Part shown: piece after piece, positions 25,214-34,337 of the stretch
Numbering within the stretch: position 1 is the first letter of the stretch
Layout: each line of letters opens with the position of its first letter
Assembly: GCA_963737285.1 (NCBI GenBank)
Contig: CAVTRT010000002.1
Span: 1-64,000, forward strand
Reading direction: 5' to 3'
From: Trebonia sp963737285
GTDB taxonomy: Bacteria > Actinomycetota > Actinomycetes > Streptosporangiales > Streptosporangiaceae
DNA: 64,000 bases
Made by a program: the position numbers and the translations under genes
Notes under the pieces: generated by a model
Told to the model about the DNA's origin: nothing
What the model saw: only the letters and a program-made list of their open reading frames with translations
Database searches by the model: none

Positions 25214-25888
25214 ATGGCCGATGTGCGCCGGTGTGAGCAGTGCGGAACGGAGTTCCTCCCGCGGCGAGAGCATTCCCGGTTCTGCTCGGCGGAGTGCCGG
25301 CTCGCGTGGAACAAGGCCAACGCGCGGCACGCCAACGTCTCGGCGGCCGCGCTCGACTGGTCGCTGAGCGCGATGTCTGAGGCGGCCGGTCGGCTGGCCC
25401 GCGCCCGCGTCCTCGACCCCAGGCACGCGGCCGTGGCGGTAAGCGATGCGACCTGGTGGGTGACGATCGTCGACGCCACGCTCGTCCGCTACCTTCCCGG
25501 CGCCTACGACGCCGCGCTGGACGCACAGTCACCGCAGCAGCGCGCGGAGATCGAGCAGACCCTGGCCGGCCTTCGCTACGTCCGCAACCAGATGGGGGTC
25601 CACCTGGATCCCGCGGAGTTCATCACGGTGGTGCCGACCGGCCCCGGGACCGGCACCGCGCTGACCTGGAGCTCGCTGCCGCCCCCGGAGGCGGGGGAAC
25701 TGACCCCGCGCGGCCAGACCTGGGAACGGGGCCGGTACCTCGCCTACCAGGAGCGGCTGGCCAGCCGCAGCGTCACGCGGACGTTCGCGCTGGCGGCCCG
25801 CTTCCTGCGGCTCGCGGCCGCACCCCTGCCCGGCCTGGCCGCAACCGGGTCCGGGGATGTCATGCATGCCCGCGAGGAGCCGGCGTAA
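25214..25888 (+). CDS. Zinc-ribbon protein of unknown function
   Basis: 224 residues from ATG 25214. An N-terminal CxxC...CxxxC zinc ribbon (CEQCGTEFLPRREHSRFCSAEC, residues 7-28) precedes a helical domain with ATWWVTIVDATLVRYLPGAYD and GLRYVRNQMGVHLDPAEFI. The C-terminal part includes WERGRYLAYQERLASRSV. The helical part looks like uncharacterised actinobacterial proteins. No catalytic motif is apparent. Nucleic-acid or protein binding via the ribbon is plausible. A broken copy of its first ~28 codons lies 210 bases upstream, showing local duplication. Confidence 0.7.
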   Translation: MADVRRCEQCGTEFLPRREHSRFCSAECRLAWNKANARHANVSAAALDWSLSAMSEAAGRLARARVLDPRHAAVAVSDATWWVTIVDATLVRYLPGAYDAALDAQSPQQRAEIEQTLAGLRYVRNQMGVHLDPAEFITVVPTGPGTGTALTWSSLPPPEAGELTPRGQTWERGRYLAYQERLASRSVTRTFALAARFLRLAAAPLPGLAATGSGDVMHAREEPA

Positions 25889-25925
25889 GGACCGCGGACG
25901 GGCCGGCAGGGTTAACGGCGCGCTG

Positions 25926-26777
25926 TTAAGACAGTCCCCAGCGGCGGCGTAGCGACCTGTCGGCCGTGCTGAACGCGCTGTCGACCACGACGCCGATCAC
26001 CAGGATCACGATCATGATCGCGGTCGCGCTGGCCATGTCGGCCTGGTCCTGGTCGGTCGACAGCAGGACGCCGAGTGACGGCTGGTTCGCGATGACGACC
26101 AGCAGCTCGCCTGCCATGAGTGACCGCCAGGCGAAGGCCCAGCCTTGCTTCAGCCCCGCGACGAACGACGGGAGCGACGCCGGGAGGATAAGGTGCCGGT
26201 ACAGCGACAGGCGACGCAGTCCCATCATGTGCCCGGCCTTGAGCAGCAGCGGCGGGGTGTAGTCGACGCCAGCGATGAGGCCGTTGGCGATGGACGGCGC
26301 GGCGCCCAGCACGATCACGAACATGATCGCCTGCGTCGTCAGGCCGAACAAGATGATCGCGAACGGGAACCACGCGATGGACGGCATTGTCTGCAAGCCG
26401 GTGAGCAGGGACCCGACCGCCGCCCGCAGCGGCCCGACGCGGGAGACTAGGGCGCCGACGACTGACCCGATGAGGAGCGCGAGCGCGAAGCCAATCAGCG
26501 CGCGGTACAACGTGGTGCCCATGGCGTGCCACAGCAGCCCGGTGCCCAGCTGGTCCCACAGGTTCGCGAGGGTCGGGCCGGGAGCGGGGAAGATGAGCTT
26601 CTTCCACCCGGAGGCCGCGATGACCTCCCAGATGGCCAACACGATCGCGACGGCTAGGAGCTTGGGCCAGGTGCCCTTCCAGGCCCGGGTGGCGAGGCTG
26701 TCGCGCCGGGACGCGCCCGGCTCGGGCTGCTCGAGGGCGTCGAGGCCAGCGATGGCAGCGTCAGTGTTAGCCGCCAT
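25926..26777 (-). CDS. ABC importer permease, sulfonate/nitrate/taurine type
   Basis: 283 residues, about six membrane segments, with the BPD-transporter EAA-like loop (LLKAGHMMGLRRLSLYRHLILPASLPSFVAG, residues ~185-215) that docks on the ATPase. It overlaps the upstream ATPase gene by 11 bases, making a typical SsuA-B-C-like operon read on the minus strand (binding protein, ATPase, permease). It imports an organic sulfur or nitrogen compound such as an alkanesulfonate, nitrate or a thiamine precursor. The sequence does not decide which. Confidence 0.87.
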   Translation of the reverse strand: MAANTDAAIAGLDALEQPEPGASRRDSLATRAWKGTWPKLLAVAIVLAIWEVIAASGWKKLIFPAPGPTLANLWDQLGTGLLWHAMGTTLYRALIGFALALLIGSVVGALVSRVGPLRAAVGSLLTGLQTMPSIAWFPFAIILFGLTTQAIMFVIVLGAAPSIANGLIAGVDYTPPLLLKAGHMMGLRRLSLYRHLILPASLPSFVAGLKQGWAFAWRSLMAGELLVVIANQPSLGVLLSTDQDQADMASATAIMIVILVIGVVVDSAFSTADRSLRRRWGLS

Positions 26778-27558
26778 GACGGCCTCCCTTCCCGGCGATG
26801 ACCGCGCGGAGCGTGTCGGTGATGGTGGCGGCGAGCTCGGCGACGGGCGCGGAGTCGATGCGGCGGGGCCGCGGGACCGTTACCGGGAACTCCTCAAGGA
26901 CCCGGCCGGGACGGCTGGACATGACGACGACCCGGTCCCCGAGCCGGACGGCCTCGCGGACGTTGTGGGTGACGAACAAGACGGTGATCCCGCGCCCGGC
27001 CGTGATCCGGTCGAGCTCATCGTGCAGCAGGTCACGGGTCATCGCGTCGAGCGCGCCGAACGGCTCGTCCATCAGCAGCACGTCCGCGTCCTGTGCCAGG
27101 GCGCGGGCCAGCGCGACTCGTTGCCGCATGCCGCCGGAAAGCTCATGCGGGCGCTTGGTGCCAAAGCCGCCGAGCCGCACGGTCTCCAGCAGCTCCCTGG
27201 TCCTGGCCTTGCGCTCGGCACGGGGAATGCCGCGGGCGCGCAGCGCGAGCTCGACGTTGCCAGCCGCCGACAGCCACGGAAACAGCGCGGCTTCCTGGAA
27301 CATGAACGCGACCCGGCCACCGACGCCGATCGCGCCGCTTGTGGGCCTCTCAAGGCCCGCGACCAGGGACAGCAGTGTGGACTTCCCGCAGCCTGACGCG
27401 CCAATGAGGCAGGTGAACTCGCCCGGCTCGATGGTCAGGGAGACCTCATCGAGCGCCCGGATGGCCGTGGCGCCCTTGCCGTACACCTTGGAGACGCCGG
27501 ACAGCGTGACCGCCGCCGCGGCGCCCGGCACTGCCTGCGTCGCAGATGTGGTGGTCAT
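26767..27558 (-). CDS. ABC importer ATPase, SsuB/TauB type
   Basis: 263 residues. Walker A GASGCGKST, Q-loop AFMFQEAALFPWL, signature LSGGMRQRVALARAL, Walker B VLLMDEPFGALD and H-loop LFVTHN are all intact, so it should hydrolyse ATP. The subfamily pattern (PFGALDAMTRDLLHDEL, RPGRVLEEF) is that of nitrate/sulfonate/taurine importers. It starts six bases from the end of the binding-protein gene and overlaps the permease gene, indicating coupled translation. Confidence 0.9.
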   Translation of the reverse strand: MTTTSATQAVPGAAAAVTLSGVSKVYGKGATAIRALDEVSLTIEPGEFTCLIGASGCGKSTLLSLVAGLERPTSGAIGVGGRVAFMFQEAALFPWLSAAGNVELALRARGIPRAERKARTRELLETVRLGGFGTKRPHELSGGMRQRVALARALAQDADVLLMDEPFGALDAMTRDLLHDELDRITAGRGITVLFVTHNVREAVRLGDRVVVMSSRPGRVLEEFPVTVPRPRRIDSAPVAELAATITDTLRAVIAGKGGRHGG

Positions 27559-27564
27559 CGCGGG

Positions 27565-28590
27565 CTACGAGCCGCTCACTTGTGGCTCGCCGGCGGCGGC
27601 GAGGATGGTGTTGAGCGGTCCAAGGTCGAAGATGCCGCTCAGGCTGACCGGCTTGAGCAGTCCGAGGCTGACGGCCTCGCTCGCGTCCTGGGACAGCGAC
27701 GCCGCGTCCGGGTCGTCGGTGAAGGTGATCTCCTTGAACGAGTCGGCGACCAGGGATGCCTTCAGCGGCTTGCCGGTGTAGGCGGCGAGCTCGGCGTTGG
27801 CGTCTGCCTGCGCCTGCGCCGGGTTGGACTTGATGAAGTCGTTGGCCTGAACCTGCGCCTTGAGCAGGTCGGCGACGATGGCCGGGTGCGCGGACAGGAA
27901 CGACTGGGTCACCACGAGCAAGGTGGTGACGCCCGGCTCGGAGAACAGGACCTTGCCGCCGTCATTCACCATCTCGATGTCATACGGCGCGGGCTCGGAG
28001 GCACCAGCGATCTGGCCAGACTCGAACTCAAGCACCGCGTCGGAGTTGGACGTGGTGGGCCGGACGGAGGCGTCGCCGCCACCGGTAATGCTGGTGGCCA
28101 GGCCCTGCTGCTTCAGCCAGTACCTGATGGCCACGTCCTGGGTGTTGCCGAGCGAGGGGGTGGCGATGGCCTGGCCCTTGAGCTGGGCGGCGCTGGTGAT
28201 GGACGGCTTCACGACGAAGGAGGCGCCGCCGGTGGCCACGCCGGAGATGATCTTGATCGCGGTGCCGCCGGACTTCTGCCAGGCGTTGATGGCCGGGTTC
28301 GGCCCCACGTAGGCGGCATCGAGCTGGCCGGCCAAGATCGCGGTCGTCTCCTGGGTGCCGGAGGTGAAGGTCGTGGTCTGGAGCTTGCCCGCGGAGCCGA
28401 GGGCCTTGGCGAAGTAGCCCTCCTTCACCGCGACGAGGGCCGGGGCGTGGGTGATGTTGGCAAGATAGCCCAGCCGCACGGTGACTGGGGCAGCGGCGCC
28501 GCTTGCGGAGGTGGAGCCAGACCCGGAAGAGCACGCCGCGACGAGCAGCGCGGCGCCGACGGCGGCGGCTGATGCCAGGATGCGTCGCAT
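27565..28590 (-). CDS. ABC importer substrate-binding lipoprotein, SsuA-like
   Basis: 341 residues from ATG 28590. Signal peptide with lipobox LVAACSSGSGS, then the NMT1/SsuA-type fold: VTVRLGYLANITHAPALVAVKEGYFAK, IKIISGVATGGASFVV, LKGQAIATPSLGNTQDVAIRYWL. As a lipid-anchored receptor it delivers ligand to the permease. A TATAGT on the minus strand near 28633 may be its -10 box. The ligand is not determined. Sulfonates, nitrate and similar compounds are candidates. Confidence 0.88.
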   Translation of the reverse strand: MRRILASAAAVGAALLVAACSSGSGSTSASGAAAPVTVRLGYLANITHAPALVAVKEGYFAKALGSAGKLQTTTFTSGTQETTAILAGQLDAAYVGPNPAINAWQKSGGTAIKIISGVATGGASFVVKPSITSAAQLKGQAIATPSLGNTQDVAIRYWLKQQGLATSITGGGDASVRPTTSNSDAVLEFESGQIAGASEPAPYDIEMVNDGGKVLFSEPGVTTLLVVTQSFLSAHPAIVADLLKAQVQANDFIKSNPAQAQADANAELAAYTGKPLKASLVADSFKEITFTDDPDAASLSQDASEAVSLGLLKPVSLSGIFDLGPLNTILAAAGEPQVSGS

Positions 28591-28734
28591 GTAGAACCCA
28601 ATCTCTATCGATTAACTAGACAAGGGGCTACTATACCGACTCGAAATGAAGGAATTTACGCATGTCACGAATCTCGCGACCACAGAGGCTGGCCTTGCGG
28701 CAACGTTGCCAGCGGGCGACGGGGATCGCGCTGC

Positions 28735-29082
28735 TCAGTTGCCCATGTCGGTGGAGTCCTCGAAGTCCAGCCCGGACACGGACGGGTACTTCGCCAGGCA
28801 CTCCTGCAAGCGCGCCTCTTCGGCGTCGTCGGCGTTGGTGACGTTGAAGGTGACCTGGCTGAGGCTCTCCGACAGCGGCACGCCAGCGGGCAGCGGGACC
28901 GGGGCAACGTCGGGCAGCTTGCCGCATGCGGCGCGCACCTGCAGGCGCGCCGTGTTGGACGTCCCGTCCTGGAAGCTGACAACGGCCTGCTGCTGGCCGA
29001 GTTCCTTGTCGAGCGACGAGCAGCCGGTGATGCCCAGGACGCACGCACCGACAACGAGGGCGGGAACGACGACACGGCGCAC
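28735..29082 (-). CDS. Putative lipoprotein of unknown function
   Basis: GTG 29082 gives VRRVVVPALVVGACVLGITG followed by the lipobox Cys of GCSS. A longer frame to 29163 runs through a dispersed GC-rich repeat and is rejected as start. The mature ~90 residues include VSFQDGTSNTARLQVRAACG, SESLSQVTFNVTNADDAEEAR and CLAKYPSVSGLDF, with two cysteines that could pair. This resembles small actinobacterial lipoproteins of unknown function. It is probably monocistronic. Confidence 0.65.
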   Translation of the reverse strand: MRRVVVPALVVGACVLGITGCSSLDKELGQQQAVVSFQDGTSNTARLQVRAACGKLPDVAPVPLPAGVPLSESLSQVTFNVTNADDAEEARLQECLAKYPSVSGLDFEDSTDMGN

Positions 29083-29112
29083 GCCCGGTACAGCCGCCTT
29101 TCCATTGGGCGT

Positions 29113-29145
29113 GTATCGGGGAGTCCCGGGGGTCGTCCCCCTGGG
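29113..29145. repeat. Dispersed GTATCGGGG hairpin repeat
   Basis: GTATCGGGGAGTCCCGGGGG and the complementary GTCCCCCTGGG form a hairpin related to the units at 34338-34636 and 62001-62035. Confidence 0.5.
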
Positions 29146-29285
29146 AAGGCAGGGGACGCGCATGGAAGCAGCCTACGCGCTCCCCGCAGCGAGTACGGTA
29201 TCGGGGAGTGAGGGTTATTCTGCCGTGTTGCGAAGTCGCCTGCTCGGTCGCATGCGCGCAATGGCCCTCAGTGCTCCCTTACGAC

Positions 29286-29316
29286 ACTGCCATCGCCGGT
29301 AGCGCGCCCGATGGCA
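29286..29316. terminator. Hairpin upstream of sulfotransferase gene
   Basis: CTGCCATCG and CGATGGCAG pair across a 13-base GC-rich loop. The role is unclear. Confidence 0.35.
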
Positions 29317-29377
29317 GCGACCAGGAGGTTGGAGTCTGTGCTCGCCTTCACTACGGCCAGGTGACCCACGGTTCGCT

Positions 29378-30272
29378 ATGTCTTCGCGTTACATCCTTAT
29401 CGTCAACTCGCGGAAGGTCGCCCGGCCGGTCTTCGTGATCGGGGCGCCGCACTCTGGCGTGCCCGAGGTGGGAGCCGCGCTCAAGCTGTCCCCGGGGTTC
29501 CACGTCACCATCGGCCAGCCGGCGGTGCTGCAGGCCGTGCAGGGCTTCGCCCGCCGCCCCTCTTTGCTGAGGGGGCGCGGAACGGCCGCGGTCACGGTGG
29601 TAAGGGACGCGTTCGCGCAAGCCTGGCAGCTCACGCCGACCGGGTGCCTGCAGTGCACCCCGCAGTGCCGGTCGGCGGCGGGACTTGTCGCCGGCCAGGT
29701 CGGACCCTGCGCGGAGTCGCGAGGCCTGGCGCGGTTTGGTGATGCCACGCCGGACCTGGCCTACTGCACCGAGGAGCTGATCGAGGCGTTTCCTGATGCC
29801 CAGATCGTCCAGGTGGTCCGCGACGGCCGCGACGTGGTCGCCGGGATGCTCGCCGATCCCGACCTCCAGGCGTGGTACCGGCCGAGCGTGGTCAACATCG
29901 ACAGCGAGTTCCCCAACCCGTTCTACGGCGTCGAGGACGAGCTCGACCGGGCCACGTGGAACACAGCGTCTGCTGCGGGCAAGTGCGCGCTGCGCTGGCG
30001 GTGGGCGGTCCGGCTGGCGGCCCGGCTGCGCAAGGAGCTTCCCCGACGGCCAGCTCAAGACCTTGCGGTATGAGGACATGGTCCGTTCCCCGGGCGGCGC
30101 GGCCACCGCCTTGTCGGAGTTCACCCAGGCCACCGTCGCGGCACCGGTCGTCCCGGCCAACCGCAAGTCGCGCGGCGAGGCGACCAGCTGGCGGCGCGTC
30201 CTGGCGGCGGCCCAGGTCGCCGACATCGAGAGCGTCGCGGGTGAGGAGTTGCGCCGCCTAGGCTACGCCTGA
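29378..30272 (+). CDS. Sulfotransferase-family protein, one frameshift
   Basis: ATG 29378. The product shows the PAPS-binding loop region VFVIGAPHSGVPEVGAAL (5'-phosphosulfate loop, residues ~18-35) and the 3'-phosphate motif VVRDGRDVVAGML. At 30041-30044 a C run has one base too many. The corrected frame reads through PDGQLKTLRYEDMVRSPG to GEELRRLGYA, ~298 residues in all. It transfers sulfate from PAPS to an unknown hydroxyl or amino acceptor. A cysteine-rich insert (CLQCTPQCR) around residue 92 is unusual. The preserved second half supports a sequencing error over real loss. Confidence 0.75.
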
Positions 30273-30274
30273 CC

Positions 30275-30295
30275 ACCCCGCGGCCTAGACGGGGT
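30275..30295. terminator. Hairpin between convergent genes
   Basis: ACCCCG and CGGGGT flank a nine-base loop at the junction of the sulfotransferase (+) and ABC exporter (-) genes, overlapping the latter's stop. Confidence 0.5.
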
Positions 30296-32210
30296 TGTGC
30301 GCCTGGCCGGCGAACTGGGTGTGGTACAGCTCGGCGTACAGGCCGCCGTCAGCGAGCAGGTCCTCATGGCGGCCGCTTTCGGCCACCTGGCCGCCGTCGA
30401 TGACCAGGATCTGGTCGGCCTCCCGGATGGTGGACAGGCGATGAGCGATCACCAGCGAGGTGCGTCCGGTGAGCGCGGTCTTCAGTGCACGCTGGACGGC
30501 CGCCTCGGACTCGGAGTCCAGGTGCGCGGTGGCCTCGTCGAGAACGACGACCGATGGGGCCTTGAGCAGCAGCCGGGCGAGGGCGACCCGCTGCTTCTCG
30601 CCGCCGGACAGCCGGTAGCCGCGGTCGCCCACGATCGTGTCGAGGCCGTCGGGCAGCATCGAGATCAGGTCCCAGATCTGCGCCGCCACGCACGCCTCGA
30701 TGACCTCCTCCTGCGTCGCCGACGGCCGAGCGTAGGCCAGGTTGGCGCGCAGCGTGTCGTGAAACAAGTGCGCGTCCTGGGTGACGACGCCGACCACGTC
30801 GTGCAGCGACTCCAGTGTGACGTCCCGCAGGTCCAGGCCGCCGATGCGGACGGCGCCGTCGTCCGGGTCATACATCCGGGCGACCAGTTGCGTGATCGTG
30901 GTCTTGCCCGCACCTGAGGGCCCGACCAGCGCGGTGAGCTGGCCGGGCGGGGCGGTGAATGAGACGTCCCTTAGCACGGTGGAACCCGCGTCGACACGCT
31001 CGGGCACCTTGAGCGCGATCGACTCCAGCGATGCCAGGGACACCTCCGCCGCCGTGGGATAGCGGAAGAACACGTGGTCGAAGCGGATTTCAGGGGACGC
31101 CTCTTGCGCACCGGGCTGGTCGGCGGCCGATAGCCGGGACAGCGCGACCGCGCCAGGCTTCTCCGTGATCAGCGGCTCCAGGTCGAGGACCTCAAAGACC
31201 CGGTCGAAGCTGACCAGCGCGGTCATCACCTGGACCTGCACGTTGGACAAGGACGCGATCGGGCCGTACACGCGGGTGATCAGCTGTGACAGCGCCACGA
31301 GCGTGCCAATCTTGAGCGCGCCGTGAACGACCAGGGTGCCGCCCACCCCGTACACAAGGGCGTAGACGACCCCGGCGAGCAGGCCGATCATGATCGGGAA
31401 CACCTGGCCGTACATCGCCTGGGTGACCCCGACGTCGCGGACCTTGGCGGCGTTGCCCGCGAACGCCGTGGCCTCGTCGCGCGGCCGGCCGAAGAGCTTG
31501 ACGAGCATCGCGCCGGCCACGTTGAAGCGCTCGGTCATCATGGAGCCCATCTCAGCGTTGAGCTGCATGGTCTCTCGCGTGAGGCGCTGCATCCTGCGGC
31601 CGACCAGCCGCGCCGGGAGGATGAAGAACGGGATAAGCACCAAGGTGATGATGCTGACCAGCCACGACAGGTAGAACATCGTGACCAGCAAGACGATCAG
31701 CGCCAGGGCGTTAGCCAGGATCGACGACAGCGTGCCCACGATCGCCGTCTGGGCGCCCACCACGTCACCGTCGAGCCGACTGACCAGCGACCCCGTCTGG
31801 GCGCGGGTGAAGAACGCGATGGGCTGCCGCTGCACGTGGCTGAACACCTGCGTGCGCAGGTCATAGATCAGTCCCTCGCCGATCCGCGCGGACATCCAGC
31901 GGTTCGCGAAGCCGAGGGCGACGTCGAACAGCGCGACGCCCGCGACCGTCAGGGCAACGACCACGATGACGGTCTGGTCGCGGGCCAGGATGCCCCGGTC
32001 GATGACCTCGCGCAGCAGCAAGGGGTTCACGACCGTGATGACGGCGTCCAGCGCGGTGCCGAGAAGGAAGGCGATGAGCAGCCCGCGATAGGGGCGCGCG
32101 TAGCCGGCGATCCGCCGGATGGTGCCCGGCTTGAGCTTTTGCTTGGTGACTGCCGGGTCCAGCCGGAACCCGCGGCCGACCGGTCCTTGGAATGCGCCCC
32201 TGCCGTACAT
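30285..32210 (-). CDS. ABC exporter, fused permease-ATPase (MsbA/MdlB type)
   Basis: 641 residues from ATG 32210. Residues ~35-330 are a six-helix type IV exporter membrane domain (LLIAFLLGTALDAVITVVNPLLL onward, with coupling regions such as QRQPIAFFTRAQTGSLVSRL). The ATPase has Walker A VGPSGAGKTT, signature LSGGEKQRVALARLL, Walker B SVVVLDEATAHLD and H-loop LVIAHRLSTI. Such half-transporters work as homo- or heterodimers exporting lipids, peptides or drugs. There is no partner half next to it, so a homodimer is likely. The substrate is unknown. Confidence 0.9.
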   Translation of the reverse strand: MYGRGAFQGPVGRGFRLDPAVTKQKLKPGTIRRIAGYARPYRGLLIAFLLGTALDAVITVVNPLLLREVIDRGILARDQTVIVVVALTVAGVALFDVALGFANRWMSARIGEGLIYDLRTQVFSHVQRQPIAFFTRAQTGSLVSRLDGDVVGAQTAIVGTLSSILANALALIVLLVTMFYLSWLVSIITLVLIPFFILPARLVGRRMQRLTRETMQLNAEMGSMMTERFNVAGAMLVKLFGRPRDEATAFAGNAAKVRDVGVTQAMYGQVFPIMIGLLAGVVYALVYGVGGTLVVHGALKIGTLVALSQLITRVYGPIASLSNVQVQVMTALVSFDRVFEVLDLEPLITEKPGAVALSRLSAADQPGAQEASPEIRFDHVFFRYPTAAEVSLASLESIALKVPERVDAGSTVLRDVSFTAPPGQLTALVGPSGAGKTTITQLVARMYDPDDGAVRIGGLDLRDVTLESLHDVVGVVTQDAHLFHDTLRANLAYARPSATQEEVIEACVAAQIWDLISMLPDGLDTIVGDRGYRLSGGEKQRVALARLLLKAPSVVVLDEATAHLDSESEAAVQRALKTALTGRTSLVIAHRLSTIREADQILVIDGGQVAESGRHEDLLADGGLYAELYHTQFAGQAHNPV

Positions 32211-32275
32211 AGTCCTCACAACCTACAGCCGCTGCAGGCCCTTCCCGTATCGGTTATTCCGGCGGCGAAACCCCT

Positions 32276-32494
32276 CTAGCCCGCCGCCAGCCGCGACCGC
32301 GTCGACCCGCCCCGGCCGCGCAGGGTCACGCCCTGCTCGGTGAGGATCCGGTGGATGAACCCATACGATCTCCCCGTTGCCTGGGCCAGTGCCCTGATGG
32401 ACTCGCCGGCGTCATAACGGCTCTTCAGGTCCGCCGCCATCTGCGCGCGATCGGACCCGGTCACCCGGCTGCCCTTCTTGAGTTCCTCGGTCAC
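32276..32494 (-). CDS. Small conserved actinobacterial helix-turn-helix protein
   Basis: 72 residues from GTG 32494 with GGGAGG upstream. It starts MTEELKKGSRVTGSDRAQMA and has the HTH SIRALAQATGRSYGFIHRIL followed by a Gly/Arg-rich tail (LRGRGGSTRSR). Very similar ~70-residue proteins are common in streptomycetes and relatives. They probably bind DNA, but their targets are not known to me. It is transcribed alone between two ABC-protein genes. Confidence 0.8.
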   Translation of the reverse strand: MTEELKKGSRVTGSDRAQMAADLKSRYDAGESIRALAQATGRSYGFIHRILTEQGVTLRGRGGSTRSRLAAG

Positions 32495-32628
32495 TTATAC
32501 CTACCTCCCGTTAGGTGGACCACTCATTGCGTAACCCCCATTTGCAATGATCACGCATCAGCGCGTGAGTAGCCACCCATATCAAGGCAAATATCAGTCA
32601 AGCCGGGAGCGCGACGGCGGGGCCGTGG

Positions 32629-34227
32629 TTAAGCGAGGGCGACCAGCTCGGCGAAATCGTCGCTCCAGGTGTCCTCGGTTCCCTCGGGAAGAACGATGAC
32701 ACGCTCCGGCGTGAGCGCGTCCACCGCGCCCTCGTCGTGAGTGACAAGGACAATCGCGCCCTGGTACCCGCGCAGTGCGCCGAGGATCTCCTCCCTGCTG
32801 GCCGGGTCCAGGTTGTTCGTCGGCTCATCCAAAAGCAACACGTTCGCGCCAGATACGACTAGGAGCGCCAGCGCCAGGCGGGTCTTCTCTCCGCCGGAAA
32901 GGACGCCCACGGGCTTATCCACGTCGTCACCGGCGAACAAGAAAGAGCCAAGGACGCGCCTTTGCTCGGTTTCTGTCAGTTCCGGCGATGCCGTCTTCAT
33001 GTTCTCAAGCAGCGTCCGGCTGGTATCCAGCGTCTCGTGCTCCTGGGCGTAATACCCCATTTTCAGCCCATGTCCGGGTATAACCTTCCCGGTGTCCGGT
33101 TCCTCGACGCCGGCCAGCAGCCGCAGCAGCGTAGTTTTCCCCGCGCCGTTGAGGCCGAGGATAACCACCCGGCTGCCCCGGTCAATCGCCAGGTCGACGT
33201 CGGTGAAGACCTCCAGCGACCCGTACGACTTCGACAGGCCAGTGGCGGTCAGCGGGGTCCGGCCGCACGGCGCCGGCTCGGGGAACCGCAGCTTGGCCAC
33301 CCGGTCGGCGCTGCGCTCAGCCTCGATTCCCTCCATGAGCTTGTCCGCCCGGCGCAGCATGTTCTGCGCGGCCTTAGCCTTGGTCGCCTTGGCGCGCATC
33401 TTGTCGGCCTGCAGCTGCAAGGCGGTGGCCTGCCGCTCAGCGTTCGCCTTCTCCCTGCGGCGACGGCGCTCGTCGGTCTCGCGCTGCTGCAGGTACGCCT
33501 TCCATCCGACGTTGTAGATGTCCAGCGTGGAGCGGTTCGCATCCAGGTGGAACACCTTGTTGACAACCGCCTCGAGCAGGGTGACGTCGTGGCTGATCAC
33601 GATCAGCCCGCCGCGGTAGTTCTTGAGGTGATCACGCAGCCAAATGATCGAGTCGGCGTCCAGGTGGTTGGTCGGCTCGTCGAGCAGGAGCGTCCGCGAG
33701 TCGCCGAACAAGATGCGCGCCAGCTCGACCCGCCGCCGCTGGCCACCCGACAGCGTGTGCAGCGGCTGCTGCAGCACCCGGTCGGCGAGGCCCAGCGACG
33801 CGGTCAAGCTGGCCGCCTCCGACTCCGCCGCGTACCCGCCGAGCACCGCGAGGCGGTCCGACAGCGTGCCGTACCGCTTGATGGCCCGCTCGGCGACGTC
33901 CGGGTTGGGGTCCGACATCTGGGCCTCGGCCTTGCGCATCTGGGAGCGGACCTCATCTAGGCCACGCGCGGACAGAACCCGGTCCAGCGCCAGCACGTCC
34001 AGGTCCCCAGTGCGCGGGTCCTGCGGCAGGTAACCGACAGGCCCCGACTGCCGGACGGTCCCGGCGGCCGGCAGCCCAGTGCCGGACAGCACCTTGCACA
34101 GCGTGGTCTTGCCCGCGCCGTTTCGCCCCACCAGGCCGATCCGGTCGCCCTCCGCGACCTGGAAGGATGCCTCCGACAACAGGAGCCGGGCACCGGCACG
34201 CAATTCGATGCCACTGGCGACGATCAC
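32629..34227 (-). CDS. ABC-F family ATPase (ribosome-associated)
   Basis: 532 residues, no membrane segment, two ATP-binding domains in tandem. Domain 1: Walker A GLVGRNGAGKTT and signature LSGGQRRRVELAR. Domain 2: Walker A ILGLNGAGKTT and LSGGEKTRLALAL, both with LLLDEPTNHLD/NNLD. The charged linker between them (ETDERRRRREKANAERQATA onward, ~245-320) is the P-site tRNA interaction motif region. ABC-F proteins bind the ribosomal E-site as translation factors or antibiotic-protection proteins. The general actinobacterial version fits best. A resistance role cannot be judged. Confidence 0.9.
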   Translation of the reverse strand: MIVASGIELRAGARLLLSEASFQVAEGDRIGLVGRNGAGKTTLCKVLSGTGLPAAGTVRQSGPVGYLPQDPRTGDLDVLALDRVLSARGLDEVRSQMRKAEAQMSDPNPDVAERAIKRYGTLSDRLAVLGGYAAESEAASLTASLGLADRVLQQPLHTLSGGQRRRVELARILFGDSRTLLLDEPTNHLDADSIIWLRDHLKNYRGGLIVISHDVTLLEAVVNKVFHLDANRSTLDIYNVGWKAYLQQRETDERRRRREKANAERQATALQLQADKMRAKATKAKAAQNMLRRADKLMEGIEAERSADRVAKLRFPEPAPCGRTPLTATGLSKSYGSLEVFTDVDLAIDRGSRVVILGLNGAGKTTLLRLLAGVEEPDTGKVIPGHGLKMGYYAQEHETLDTSRTLLENMKTASPELTETEQRRVLGSFLFAGDDVDKPVGVLSGGEKTRLALALLVVSGANVLLLDEPTNNLDPASREEILGALRGYQGAIVLVTHDEGAVDALTPERVIVLPEGTEDTWSDDFAELVALA

Positions 34228-34337
34228 TTTTCCCCGCTCCCGTTTTCAGGCCATCCCGCGCGCCGCTAGTGGCTGCAGTCCCTTTTTAGGATACCTGCGG
34301 GCGCCATCACCCGAGTCCGGCTGCCCCCAGCAGGCGT

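Noticed and set aside
31323..32279. Long plus-strand frame opposite the ABC exporter
   Set aside because: It is Asp/His/Arg-rich shadow translation with no motifs. The minus strand encodes a complete ABC exporter.
30285..34227. Antibiotic biosynthesis or resistance cluster around the ABC exporter and ABC-F protein
   Set aside because: No biosynthetic enzymes lie nearby, and both ABC proteins are of broadly distributed types.
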